From positions 243,390,622-243,454,621 of the forward strand of contig NC_053039.3 of the NCBI RefSeq assembly GCF_002575655.3: 64,000 nucleotides of DNA, written 5' to 3'. Origin of the DNA: Aegilops tauschii subsp. strangulata (taxonomy: Eukaryota; Streptophyta; Magnoliopsida; Poales; Poaceae). The notes beneath the pieces were generated by a model that had not been told where the DNA came from, ran no database searches, and was given only the letters and a program-made list of their open reading frames with translations. Both the position numbers and the translations under genes were made by a program. Positions 1 to 12,178 of the stretch are shown here, in pieces. The stretch's first letter is position 1; every line of letters starts with the position of its first letter.

Positions 1-1919
1 TATTGTTGGGTCCATAAACGGGAGCGAACTAAATAACTAAATGTGGTGTTTCGTCAATATGCAACTCGTTGCATATGGAGCTCCACTTAATTTGTAGTGT
101 TGTTTGTTGCACTTTGCCATGCCATGCCTCTTTAAACCGGACATGCATCATACTTGTTTGTGCATCATGCCATGTTTATGTGGTGGTTGTTTACTATGTT
201 GTTTGTTTCTTTCCGGGTTGCTTCTCTCGTTAGCTTCGGTTTCGTTCCGGAGTTGTGAGGATTCCTTCGTCTACGTCCGTTTGTCTTCTTCATGGACTCG
301 TTCTTCTTCCTTGCGGGATCTCAGGCAAGATGACCGTACCCTCGAAATCACTTCTATCTTTGCTTGCTAGCTGTTCGCTCTATTGCTATGCAGCGCTACC
401 TACCACTTGCTATTTCTTGCCTCCCATATTGCCATGAACCTCTAACCTTTGTCACCCTTCCTAGCAAACCGTTGTTTGGCGATGTTACCGCTTTTGCTCA
501 GCCCCTCTTATAGCGTTGCTAGATGCAGGTGAAGTTGAAGATTGCTCCATGTTGGATTATGTTTATGTTGGGATATCACAATATCTCTTATATTATTAAT
601 GCATCTATATATTTGGTAAAGGGTGGAAGGCTCGGCCTTATGCCTGGTGTTTTGTTCCACTCTTGCCGCCCTAGTTTCTGTCTTACCGGTGTTATGTTCC
701 TTGATTTTGCGTTCCTTACGCGGTTGGGTGATTTATGGGACCCCCTTGACAGTTCGCTTTGAATAAAACTCCTCCAGCAAGGCCCAACCTTGGTTTTACC
801 ATTTGCTACCACCTATCCCCTTTTCCCTTGGGTTCTGCAGACTCAAGGGTCATCTTTATTTTAGACCCCCCCGGGCCAGTGCTCCTTCAAGTGTTGGTCC
901 GAACTGAGTAGACTGCGGGGCCACCTCGGGGAAACTCGAGGTCTGGTTTTACTCGTAGGATGTCTCATCCGGTGTGCCCTGAGAACGAGATATGTGCAGC
1001 TCCTATCGGGATTTGTCGGCACATTCGGGCGGCTTTGCTGGTTTTGTTTTACCATTGTCGAAATGTCTTGTAACTGGGATTCCGAGACTGATCGGGTCTT
1101 CCTGGGAGAAGGAATATCCTTCGTTGACCGTGAGAGCTTATAATGGGCTAAGTTGGGACACCCCTACAGGGTATAAACTTTCGAGAGCCGTGCCCGCGGT
1201 TATGTGGCAGATGGGAATTTGTTAATATCCGGTTGTAGAGAACTTGACACTTGACCTTAATTAAAACGCATCAACCGCGTGTGTAGCCGTGATGGTCTCT
1301 TCTCGGCGGAGTCCGGGAAGTGAACACGGTTTCTGGGTTATGTTTTGACGTAAGTAGGTGTTCAGGATCACTTCTTGATCATTGCTAGTTCACGACCGTT
1401 CCGTTGCTTCTCTTCTCGCTCTTATATGCGTATGTTAGACACCATATATGCCACCATCCTTTCCTATAAGCTTAAATAGTCTTGATCTCGCGGGTGTGAG
1501 ATTGCTGAGTCCTCGTGACTCACAGATACTTTCAAAACAGTTGCAGGTGCCGATGAGACTAGTGCAGATGACGCAACCGAGCTCAAGTGGGAGCTCGATG
1601 AAGATCTTGTCCGTTGTGTTGTTTCTTTTCATATTGATCAGTAGTGGAGCCCAGTTGGGACGATCAGGGATCTGGCAGTTGGGTTGTCTTCTTTTCTTTT
1701 GGTTCCGTAGTCGGACCTATGTGTGTATCTCTGAATGATGTATGTTTTATTTATGTATTGTGTGAAGTGGCGATTGTAAGCCAACTCTTTATCCCATTCT
1801 TGTTCATTACATGGGATTGTGTGAAGATGACCCTTCTTGCGACAAAACCACAATGCGGTTATGCCTCTAAGTCGTGCCTCGACACGTGGGAGATATAGCC
1901 GCATCGTGGGTGTTACAAA
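1..1919. repeat. Unclassified LTR-like block, truncated by the window start
   Basis: There is no credible coding sequence here: all open frames are short and unrelated to known TE proteins. The block ends at 1919 in GGGTGTTACA, an LTR-like end in CA. A purine-rich stretch (1918-1945) follows directly. It reads like noncoding LTR or leader sequence of a high-copy Triticeae Gypsy, with an AATAAA at about 762. The orientation and family cannot be fixed because the left end lies outside the window. Confidence 0.45.
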
Positions 1920-4868
1920 AGGAAAGGGGGAAAAGAGGAAGGAAAGCAACCGTGAGTACTCATCCAAAGTACTCGCAAGCAAGGAGCTACACTACATATG
2001 CATGGGTATATGTGTAAAGGGGCATATCAGTGGACTGAACTGCAGAATGCCAGAATAAGAGGGGGATAGCTAGTCCTGTCGAAGACTACGCTTCTGGCCA
2101 TCTCCATCTTGCAGCATGTAGAAGAGAGTAGATTGAAGTCCTCCAAGTAGCGTCGCATAGCATAATCCTACCCGGCGATCCCCTCCTCGTCACCCTGTTA
2201 GAGAGCGATCACCGGGTTATATCTGGCACTTGGAAGGGTGTGTTTTATTAAGTATCCAGTTCTAGTTGTCATAAGGTCAAGGTACAACTCCGGGTCGTCC
2301 TTTTACCGAGGGACATGGCTATTCGAATAGATAAACTTCCCTGCAGGGGTGCACCACATAACCCAACACGCTCGATCCCATTTGGCCGGACACACTTTTC
2401 TGGGTCATGCCCGGCCTCGGAAGATCAACATGTCGCAGCCCCACCTAGGCTCAACAGAGAGGTCAACACGCCGGTCTAAATCCTATGCGCGCAGGGGTCT
2501 GGGCCCATCGCCCATTGCACACCTGCACGTTGCGTGCGCGGCCGGAAGCAGACCTAGCCTAGTAGGCGTTCCAGTCCATTCCGGCGCGCGCCGCTCCGTC
2601 GCTGACGTCAAGAAGAGCTTCGGCTGATACCACGACGTCGGGATACCCATAACTACTCCCGCGTAGATGGTTAGTGCGTATAGACCAAATGGCCAGACTC
2701 AGATCAAATACCCAGAACTCGTTAAGCGTGTTATTTATCCGCGAACGCCGACCAGGGCCAGGCCCACCTCTCTCCTGGGTGGTCTCAACCTGCCCTGTCG
2801 CTCCGCCACAAAGTAACAGTCGGGGGGCCGTCAGGAACGCAGTGCTACACGATACTGGCGAAGGAGGATAATATCCGGAAATTTTTCCCGGAGTTAGGCA
2901 TTTTTGGACAGATGAAATAGAGGGGGAATGTTGCGAGTTCGATAGGTTAGGGAGGTGTGGTGGACGAACGGGCTGCGTATCCGGATTCGTCTCGTCGTTC
3001 TGAGCAACTTTCATGTAGAAAACATTTTCATCCGAGTTACGGTTTAAAAGATATGAATTTTCAAAGATTATTTGAATTTCTGGAATTTATTTATTAAATT
3101 AAATTCGAATTATCCAAAACAGTAATGGTGACGTCAGCATGTCGTATGTGTGACATCAGCAGTCAACAGTGTGCTGACCATGTCACCCTAACATGTGGGG
3201 CCCACATGTCAGCCTCTGTAGCTAATTAACTGGGTTAATTTAAACTAAAAAAACTTAATTAGATTGTGGGCCCTACTAGTCAGTGTCTGATTAGGGATTA
3301 GTTTAAGTAACTAATTTAACTAATTGATTAATTAGTATTTTTATTTATTTATTTTAAAAGGTTTTATTGGTGGGCCCCGCATGTCAGCTGCTGGGATTGG
3401 CCCAGTCAGCATCGACCGAAGTCAACGGGTCAAAGATGGGGCCCAGGGGCCCGCTGGTCAGTGACCCTGGGGGTGGGCCCCAGGCACCACGTCGGACGCC
3501 GGCGGGAGGGCACTCCGGCAAGCCCGTACACGGCAGCGAGCCTCGGCCGTGGCCGGAATTCGGCCACAGGGGTCCGTTTCACGCGCGCTTGGTCGCGTTC
3601 GAACGACCAAGACGATCCGCGCCGGATGGTGGTAGTGGTTCGTCCGGATATGGCCGGAAACGGCATCGGCGGTGAGCTTAGTGGCGGCCGGAGTTCGGGG
3701 TTGCATGGGCACGGCGATGGGAGGCACGGGAAGGCCAGATGTGGGGCTCTACGGGGCCCTGGGAGTGCCAGGAGCACGCGGGGACCATCGGTGCGGGCGG
3801 AGGAGCTCGGGGTGCGCGAGCCCGGCAGCTATGGCGGACGGCGGCGATCGGTACTAGCAGGGAAGCTAGCAGGAGAGGAACCGGAGCCCAGGGAGAGAGG
3901 GGGGGGTAGCGGAGCTCACAGGGGAGCCGTAGGGAGTGGCAGCGGGCTCGGGGGAGGCTTGGAGTGGCCGGGACGGCGACGACGTTGGGGAGGGAGTCCG
4001 GCGAGGCGGTGTTCCGGGCGGCGAGGGCGCGGGGAAGACGACGTTGGGTAGCGCCGGGCGGCGAGGCGTGGTCATTGGGGCGCAGCGGGGAGGCGTTCGA
4101 CGAGCGGCGTGGTGGCCCGGCGACGGCGGGGGCCAGCGGCGTCGGGGGCGATGATGGTGAGCACCGGCGACGAGGTTGGGGCGCCGTGCCCGAACCAGTT
4201 CGGGCAGAGGGGGCGAGGAGCGAGGGGCGTGGGGATCGGCCTCCTCCCGATCCAGATCGGGGGGGGAGAGGCGACGAGGGGGGGGAAGGGGATAGGGCTA
4301 GGGTTCGGGCAGGTGAGTGGATAAGGGAGTGGGGGGCGCGGGGTGGGCCGGCCCATTCGGGCGGCCTGGTGGCCAGCTGGGCCGAGGCCCAGCGAGGGGG
4401 GGTCTTTCTTCTACTTTTTTTTCTTTCCTATTTTCTCTTATTTATTTTCTGTTTAGTAGTTTTCTATTTTGTTTTCTATTTATCTTAGTTTTATAAATTA
4501 GGAAAATAATTTCTAAATTAGTGTTATGGTTTAACCCACTGCCACAAAAAGTTTCACTCCTAACTAAAATAGTTTGATATTTTATAAATGATAAAAGGCA
4601 TTTAATTAATTAAGTTGCCACTGTTTTATTTATTTTAGGACATTCAAACATTTTTAAGGATGTTGGTTTCTCCACCATTATTATCTAGGTATTATTTTCA
4701 CACCTGGAATATTTTAGTTTTAATGTTTGAAAAGTTTTATTTTCTTGCTTGATTTTGGAATTTGAATTGGAATCGGTTTCGAACTAACGCGAGATTAGGA
4801 ACAGTAACCAAGGTGACGTGGCGACATTAACGGGGGATTACTGTAGCCTAATTATCCGGGCGTCACAT
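1920..4868 (-). repeat. Unclassified LTR-like block with GC-rich core, ending at 4868
   Basis: The block has no recognisable coding sequence. It holds several GGGCCCACATGTCAG-like motifs (3190-3490), a GC-rich core (3370-4400) and an AT-rich flank (4410-4760). It ends in GGGCGTCACA at 4868, which on the minus strand reads as an LTR start, TGTGACGCCC. Gypsy-1 internal sequence begins at the next base, so this looks like a nested element whose other end lies left of the window. Long frames in the GC-rich core occur on both strands and are composition artefacts. Confidence 0.45.
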
Positions 4869-6016
4869 ATATATCATGATCTTTCCAACACAAGGTGCTT
4901 GCCAAAGGATAAAATGTAAAAAGGAAAGGTGAAGATCACCATGACTCTTGCATAAGGTATAAGACAAAAGTAAAAGATAGGCCATTCGCAGAGGGAAGCA
5001 GAGGTTATCATGTGCTTTTATGGTTGGATGCATGAAATCTTAATGCAAAAGAACGTCACTTTATATTGCCACTTGTGATATGGACCTTTATTATGCAGTC
5101 CGTCGCTTTTATTGCTTCCATATCACAAGATCGTATAAAGCTTATTTTCTAAACACTAATAAATCATACATATTTAAAAAGCAATTTTTATTGCACGCAA
5201 CATGACAACTTACTTGAAGGATCTTACCCAATCCATAGGTAGATATGGTGGACTCTCATGGCAAAACTGGGTTTAAGGATATTCGGAAGCACAAGTAGTA
5301 TCTCTACTTGGTGCAAAGAATTTGGCTAGCATGAGGGGGAAAGGCAAGCTCAACATGTTGGATGATCCATGACAGATATAAGAAAACATAACCCATTACG
5401 TTGTCTTCGTTGTCCAACATCAACTCTTTAGCATGTCATATTTTAATGAGTGCTCACAATCATAAAAGATGTCCAAGATAGTATATTTATATGTGAAAAC
5501 CTCTCTTTCTTTATTACTTCCTATTAATTGCAACGATGACCAAAACTATGTTTGTCAACTCTCAACAACTTTTATTCATCATACTCTTTATATGTGAAGT
5601 CATTACTCTCCATAAGATCACTATGATCTCTTTTATTTCTTTTTATTCTTTCTCTTTTCTTTTATTCCCTCACGATCATAGCAAGATAATCAAGCCCTTG
5701 ACTCAACACTAATCTTTATATATAGCTCACGGACTCGACTACATAGAGGGATCATAAAGCAAAACTTAAAACTAAATCATACTAAAACTTTATTCTACTA
5801 GATCAAGATATTACCAAAAGGATCGAACTAAGAAAATGGTAAAGATAGGAGTGTGATGGTGATACGATACCCGGGCACCTCCCCCAAGCTTGGTAGTTGC
5901 CAAGGGGAGTGCCCATACTCGTGTGATTATATCTCCTTCTTCAGAGGTGGTGAGGTGATATTCTTGGCGATGATGCCCCTCAGGATACGATTCTCCTCCT
6001 CGAGCTTGTTGACTTG
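4869..6016 (-). other. Gypsy-1 3' noncoding internal region (downstream copy)
   Basis: This AT-rich region has no gene. It is collinear with 30859-31937, the same region of the upstream internal domain. It differs by point changes and a deletion of about 15 bases near 5370, where the other copy has extra bases at about 31367-31381. The last roughly 490 bases before the polypurine tract, present in the other copy at 30372-30858, are missing because the block ending at 4868 interrupts here. Confidence 0.75.
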
Positions 6017-6382
6017 CTATTTGAGGTCCATTATTTCCTTACGGAGCTTATCCATGACGGCTAAAGCTCCTTTCACCCAAGGATGTTGCATAGCTGCGGG
6101 AGAACAAGTAACACCCTTTTTCATATTTTCATAAGAGAGAAATCTAACATTGGAAGGGATGACCGAGTTTGGAATAGCTGAGCTCTGTAGTTCCCCCATC
6201 GTGAATCCTGCCCGGAAACGAGAAGTAACTTCTTGATCCTCCTCCATGGCATCTATCCTTTTCAAGTCAGCTTCCATCTCTTCCTCTGTTGATGGCCCAA
6301 AGTGATAGGCATCGCTGTTTGCTCCTGGACCTGGTGTCGGATGAGACACCCGACTCTCCCCGACTGACTCTTGAGTAGACAT
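6017..6382 (-). pseudogene. Small ORF in env position of Gypsy-1, truncated by nonsense mutation
   Basis: This 121-residue frame lies between integrase and the 3' end of the element, where Athila-like elements carry an extra or env-like ORF. The allele at 31938-32393 encodes 151 residues, and the two align almost throughout. Here a CAG codon has become TAG at the start of the predicted coiled coil (after ...KEIMDLK), removing about 30 residues. The protein is acidic and Glu/Ser-rich at its N-terminus. I see no signal peptide or membrane segment, so an envelope function is not supported. Confidence 0.6.
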
Positions 6383-6735
6383 CTTGCTCTAATCTGCGGC
6401 AGAAACAGCTCAAAACAAAAACAGAGGATATTTGCGTGATACGGTGGTCAAAACCTTCGGGAGATTATATAATGAATTTTTACCGACCAAAAGAAGTATC
6501 GTGCAAGAAAACAGAGTCCGGAGGGCACACGAGGTGCCCACGAGGCACGGGGCGCGCCCAGGGGGGTAGGACGCGCCCTCCACCCTCGTGGATGCCTCGT
6601 GTCCTTCTCGGACTTCTTCTTATTTTCTTATTTTCTTAAATATTCCAAAACAGAGAAAAATTGCCATTAGAACTGTTTTGGAGTCGGTTTACTTACCGTA
6701 CCACATACCTATTCCTTTTTGGAGTCTGAAACGTT
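6383..6735 (-). other. Gypsy-1 spacer between integrase and env-position ORF
   Basis: This noncoding spacer corresponds to 32394-32727 in the upstream copy. The two copies differ by an indel in a GGGGCGCGCC-rich stretch (about 6545-6590 against 32560-32580). Confidence 0.6.
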
Positions 6736-7718
6736 CTAGAAAGTGTCTCTGATGTATTCCTCCGGGGTTACGGTTTCAATAACATTAGTTTTAACATTTA
6801 TAGGATTACCTGAGATATAATGTTTGATTCTTTGACCGTTCACCCCCTTCGGATTTGTGCCTTCGAAGTTGTTGATTTTTATGGCACCGGAACGATAGAC
6901 CTCCTCGATAACGTAAGGACCTTCCCATTTAGAGAGAAGTTTTCCTGCAAAAAATCTTAAACGAGAGTTGAATAGCAACACATAATCACCTATATTAAAC
7001 TCATGCTTTTGTATCCTTTTGTCATGCCATCTTTTAACTTTTTCTTTAAATAGTTTGGCATTCTCATAGGCTTGGGTTCTCCATTCATCAAGTGAGCTAA
7101 TGTCAAATAGCCTCTTCTCACCGGCAAGTTTGAAATCATAATTGAGCTCTTTAATGGCCCAATATGCCTTATGTTCTAGTTCGAGAGGTAAGTGACATCC
7201 TTTTCCATAAACCATTTTATATGGAGAAATACCCATAGGATTTTTATATGCAGTTCTGTAGGCCCATAATGCATCATCAAGTTTCTTGGAGCAATTCTTT
7301 CTAGATCTATTAACAGTCTTTTGCAAAATTAATTTGAGCTCTCTATTGCTCAATTCTACTTGACCACTAGACTGTGGGTGATAAGGGGATGCAATTCTAT
7401 GATTAACATCATACTTAGCAAGCATTTTACGAAAAGCACCATGAATAAAATGTGAACCACCATCAGTCATTAAATATCCAGGGACTCCAAACCTTGGAAA
7501 AATAACTCCTTTAAGCATCTTAATAGAGGTGTTCTGATCAGCACTACTAGTTGGAATAGCTTCTACCCACTTAGTAACATAATCAACAGCAACTAAAATT
7601 TGTGTATACCCATTAGAGGAAGGAAACGGTCCCATGTAATCAAAGCCCCAAACATCAAATGGTTCAATGACAAGTGACTAATTCTTAGGCATTTCTTGAC
7701 GTCTACTAATGTTAATAA
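6736..7718 (-). pseudogene. Gypsy-1 integrase core and C-terminus
   Basis: A 299-residue frame (6736-7635) starts within the catalytic core. The DDE triad is visible at D18 (VAVDYV), D58 (MTDGG) and E94 (GQVELSN), with the typical HPQSSGQVE context. The C-terminal region continues past [12 protein letters not shown]. The coding sequence extends upstream through 7636-7718, where a TAG interrupts it, and is then cut by Copia A. The HHCC zinc-binding half lies on the far side of that insertion, just right of 25034. The integrase would insert the cDNA into host DNA. It is broken here by the Copia insertion and by at least one stop. Confidence 0.88.
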
Positions 7719-9440
7719 TGTAGGGCAACGTAGTAGAAATTCAAAATTATATACGCATCACCAAGATCAATCTATGGAGTTTACTAGCAACGAGAGGGAA
7801 GGAGTGCATCTACATACCCTTGTAGATCGCGAGCGGAAGCGTTCAAGAGAACGGGGTTGATGGAGTCGTACTCGTCGTGATCCAAATCACCGATGATCCT
7901 AGCGCCGAACGGACGGCACCTCCACGTTCAACACACGTACGGAGCAGCGACGTCTCCTCCTTCTTGATCCAGCAAGGGGGGAGGAGAGGTTGATGGAGAT
8001 CCAGCAGCACGACGGCGTGGTGGTGGAAGTAGCGGGGATCCCGGCAGGGCTTCGCCAAGCACTAACGGGAGGGAGAGGTGTCACGGGAGGGAGAGGGAGG
8101 CGCCAGGGGCTTGGGTATTGCTGCCCTCCATCCCCCCACTATATATAGGGCTAAGGGAGAGGGGGGGCAGCCTTGGCCCTTCCTCCAAGGAAGGGTGCGG
8201 CCAGGGAGGAGTCCATCCTCCCCAAGGCACCTCGGAGGTGCCTTCCCCCTTTAGGACTCTCCCTTTCCCTTATCTCTTGGCGCATGGGCCTCTTGGGGCT
8301 GGTGCCCTTGGCCCATATAGGCCAAGGAGCACACCCCTACAGCCCATGTGCCCCTCCGGGGCTGGTGGACCCCCTTGGTGGACCCCCGGACCCCTTTCGG
8401 CACTCCCGGTACAATACCAATAAAGTGCGAAACTTTTCCGGCGACCAAAATAAGACTTCCCATATATAAATCTTTACCTCCGGACCATTCCGGAACTCCT
8501 CGTGACGTCCGGGATCTCATCCGGGACTCCGAACAACTTTCGGGTTACCGCATACTAATATCTCTACAACCCTAGCGTCACCGAACCTTAAGTGTGTAGA
8601 CCCTACGGGTTCGGGAGACACGCAGACATGACCGAGACGACTCTCCGGTCAATAACCAACAGCGGGATCTGGATACCCATGTTGGCTCCCACATGCTCCT
8701 CGATGATCTCATCGGATGAACCACAATGTCGAGGATTCAATCAATCCCGTATACAATTCCGTTTGTCTATCAGTATGTTACTTGCCCGAGATTCGATCGT
8801 TGGTATCCCGATTCCTTGTTCAATCTCGTTACCGGCAAGTCTCTTAACTTGTTCCGTAACACATCATCCCGTGATCAACTCCTTGGTCACATTGTGCACA
8901 TTATGATGATGTCTACCGAGTGGGCCCAGAGATACCTCTCCGTTTACACGGAGTGACAAATCCCAGTCTCGATTCGTGCCAACCCAACAGACACTTTCAG
9001 AGATACCTGTAGTGCACCTTTATAGCCACCCAGTTACGTTGTGACGTTTGGTACACCCAAAGCATTCCTACGGTATCCGGGAGTTGCACAATCTCATGGT
9101 CTAAGGAAATGATACTTGACATTAGAAAAGTTCTCAGCAAACGAACTACACGATCTTGTGCTAGGCTTAGGATTGGGTCTTGTCCATCACATCATTCTCC
9201 TAATGATGTGATCCCGTTATCAACGACATCCAATGTCCATGGTCAGGAAACCGTAACCATCTATTGATCAACGAGCTAGTCAACTAGAGGCTTACTAGGG
9301 ACATGGTGTTGTCTATGTATCCACACATGTATATGAGTTTCCTATCAATACAATTCTAGCATGGATAATAAACGATTATCATGAACAAGGAAATATAATA
9401 ATAACCAATTTATTATTGCCTCTAGGGCATATTTCCAACA
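7719..9440 (-). repeat. Copia A 3' LTR
   Basis: This 1722-base LTR lies on the minus strand. A TATA element (minus-strand CTATATATAG, about 8139-8150) matches the position of the BARE-1 LTR promoter. The adjacent 9441-9460 is the complement of the polypurine tract, which identifies this as the 3' LTR. Small open frames in this LTR recur in all sister LTRs and are not genes. Confidence 0.93.
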
Positions 9441-12178
9441 GTCTCCCACTTGCAGTAGAGTCAATAATCTAGTTCACATCACCATGTGATTAACACTCAC
9501 AGGTCACATCACCATGTGACCAACATCCAAAGAGTTTACTAGAGTCAACAATCTAGTTCACATCACTATGTGATTAACACTCAATGAGTTCTGGTTTGAT
9601 CATGTTATGCTTGTGAGAGAGGTTATTAGTCAACGGGTCTGAACCTTTCAGATCCGTGTGTGCTTTAAGAATATCTATGTCATCTTGTGGATGCTACCAC
9701 GCGCTACTGGGAGCCATTTCACATAACTGCTCTACTATACGAATCCGGTTTACTACTCAGAGTCATCCGGATTAGTGTCAAAGTTCGCATCGACGTAACC
9801 CTTTACGACGAACTCCTTTTCACCTCCATAATCGAGAAAATTCCTTAGTCCACTAGATACTAAGGATAAGTTCGACCGCTGTCATGTGATCCATTCCCGG
9901 ATCACTATTGTACCCCTTGACCAACTCATGGCAAGGCACACTACATGTGCGGTACACAGCATAGCATACTGTAGAGCCTACGTCTAAAGCATAGGGGACG
10001 ACCTTCGTCCTTTCTCTCTCTTCTGCTGTGGTCAGGTCTTGAGTCTTACTCAATACTCACACCTTGTAACACAGCCAAGAACTCCTTCTTTGCTGATCTA
10101 TTTTGAACTCTTTCAAAATCACGTCAAGGTGTGCATTCTTTGAAAGTATCATCAGGCGTCTTGATCTATCTCTATAGATCTTGATGCCCAATATGTAAGC
10201 AGCTTTATCCAGGTCTTCCTTTGAAAAACTCCTTTCAAACAACCCTTTATGCTTTCCAGAAATTTTACATCATTTCGGATCAACAATATGTCATTCACAT
10301 ATACTTATCAGAAATGTTGTAGCGCTCCCACTCACTTTATTGTAAATACAAGTTTCTAACAAACTTTGTATAAACCCAAAAACTTTGATCACTCCATCAA
10401 AGAGTATATTCTTACTCCGAGATGCTTGCTCTAGTCCATGGAAGGATCGCTGGAGCTAGCATGCCTTTTAGCATCCTTAGGATCGACAAAACCTTTCTGA
10501 TTGTATCACATACAACCTTTCCTTACGAAAACTGGTAAGGAAACTTGTTTTGACATCCATCTGCCAGATTTCATAAATGCAACTAATGCTAACATGATTC
10601 CGACGGACTTAAGCACCGCTACGGATGAGAAAATCTCATCGTAGTCAACTCCTTGAACTTGTGAAAATACTCTTTTCCACAAGTCGAGCTTCATAGATGG
10701 TAACATTACCGTCCATGTCCGTCTTCTTCTTAAAGATCCATTTATCTCAATGGCTTGCCGATCATCGGGCAAGTTCACCAAAGTCCATGCTTTGTTCTGA
10801 TACATGGATCCTATCTCGGATTTCATGGCTTCTAACCATTTGTCGGAATATGTGCCCACCATCGCTTCTCCATAGCTCGTAGGTTCATTGTTGTCTAGCA
10901 ACATGACTTCCGAGACAGGATCACGCATTACTCTGAAGTAGTACGCATCCTCGTCGTCCTACGAGGTTTGGTAGTGACTTGATCCGAAGTTTCATGATCA
11001 CTATCATAAGCTTCCACTTCAATTGGTGTAGGTGCCACAGGAACAACTTCCTGTGCCCTGCTACACACTAGTTGAAGTGACGATTCAATAACCTTATCAA
11101 GTCTCCACCATCCTCCCACTCAATTCTTTCGTGAGAAACTTTTCCTCGAGAAAGGACTCGTTTCTAGAAGCAATTACTTTTGCTTCCAGATCTGAAATAG
11201 GAGGTATACCCAACTATTTTGGGTTTTCTATGAAGATGCATTTATCCGCTTTGGGTTCGAGCTTGAAACTTTTTCACATAAGCATCGCAGCCCCAAACTT
11301 TTAAGAAACGACAACTTAGGTTTCTCTGTCTCAACGGAATTGCGTGGTGCCCCTTTTAAAGTGAATGCGGTTATCTCTAATGCCTAACCCATAAACGATA
11401 GTGGTAATTCGATAAGAGACATCATGGCATGCACCATATCTAATAGGGTGCAGTTATGATGTTCGGACACACCATCACACTATGGTGCTCCAAGCGGTAT
11501 TAGTCGTGAAACAATTTCCACAATTTCTTAATCGTGTGCCAAACTCGTAACTCAGATACTCATCTCTATGATCATATCACATACATTTTATCCTCTTGTC
11601 ACGACGATCTTCAACTTCACTCTAATATTACTTGAACCTTTCAATAATTCAAACTTGTGTTTCATCAAGTAAATACACTCAGCATCTACTCAAATCATCT
11701 GTGAAGTAAGAACATAACAATATCCACTGCATGCCTCAGCACTCATTGGACTGCACACATCAAAATGTATTACTTCCAACAAGTTGCTCTCTTGTTCCAT
11801 CTTACTGAAAACGAGGCCTTTCAGTCATCTTGCCCATGTGGTATGATTTGCATGTCTCAAGTGATTCAAAATCAAGTGAGTCCAAACGATCCATCTGCAT
11901 GGAGTTTCTTCATGCATATACCAATAGACATGGTTCGCATGTCTCAATCTTTTCAAAAATGAGTGAGTCCAAAGATCCATCTACATGGAGCTTCTTCATG
12001 CGTTCTATACCAATATGACTCAAATGGCAGTGCCACAAGTATGTGGTACTATCATTACTATTTTATATCTTTTGGCACGAACATGTGTATCACTATGATC
12101 GAGATTCATTTTAGGTGCAAGACCATTGAAGGTATTATTCAAATAAACAGAGTAACCATTATTCTCCTTAAATGAATA
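9441..12178 (-). pseudogene. Copia A pol remnant (RT/RNase H half)
   Basis: Fragments of a Copia polyprotein occur in several frames. At 10506-10928 there is an RT N-terminal portion (SDKWLEAMKSEIGSM, GVDYDEIF). At 10057-10242 there is an RT thumb portion (AAYILGIKIYRDRSRR), and at 9853-10053 a piece before RNase H. They align with the intact frame of Copia B but carry many stops, indels and lost motifs; the YVDD box is not in an open frame. Sequence upstream of RT (10929-12178) is integrase-derived and closed. No functional product is expected. Confidence 0.8.

Noticed and set aside
2349..3014. ORFs 2349-2627 plus and 2559-3014 minus
   Set aside because: They overlap in noncoding LTR-like sequence with no protein similarity.
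3430..4488. Several long overlapping ORFs on both strands (for example 3461-4051 plus, 196 residues)
   Set aside because: They lie in a GC-rich LTR-like core where stop codons are rare. Frames overlap on both strands, composition is Gly/Arg/Pro-rich and no domain is visible.
8592..8906. A 104-residue ORF (MCRPYGFGRHADMTE) that recurs at 12714, 19742, 24184 and partly at 55566
   Set aside because: It is present in every Copia LTR, always in the orientation opposite to the element. It is conserved only because the LTRs are, and the protein has no recognisable domain.
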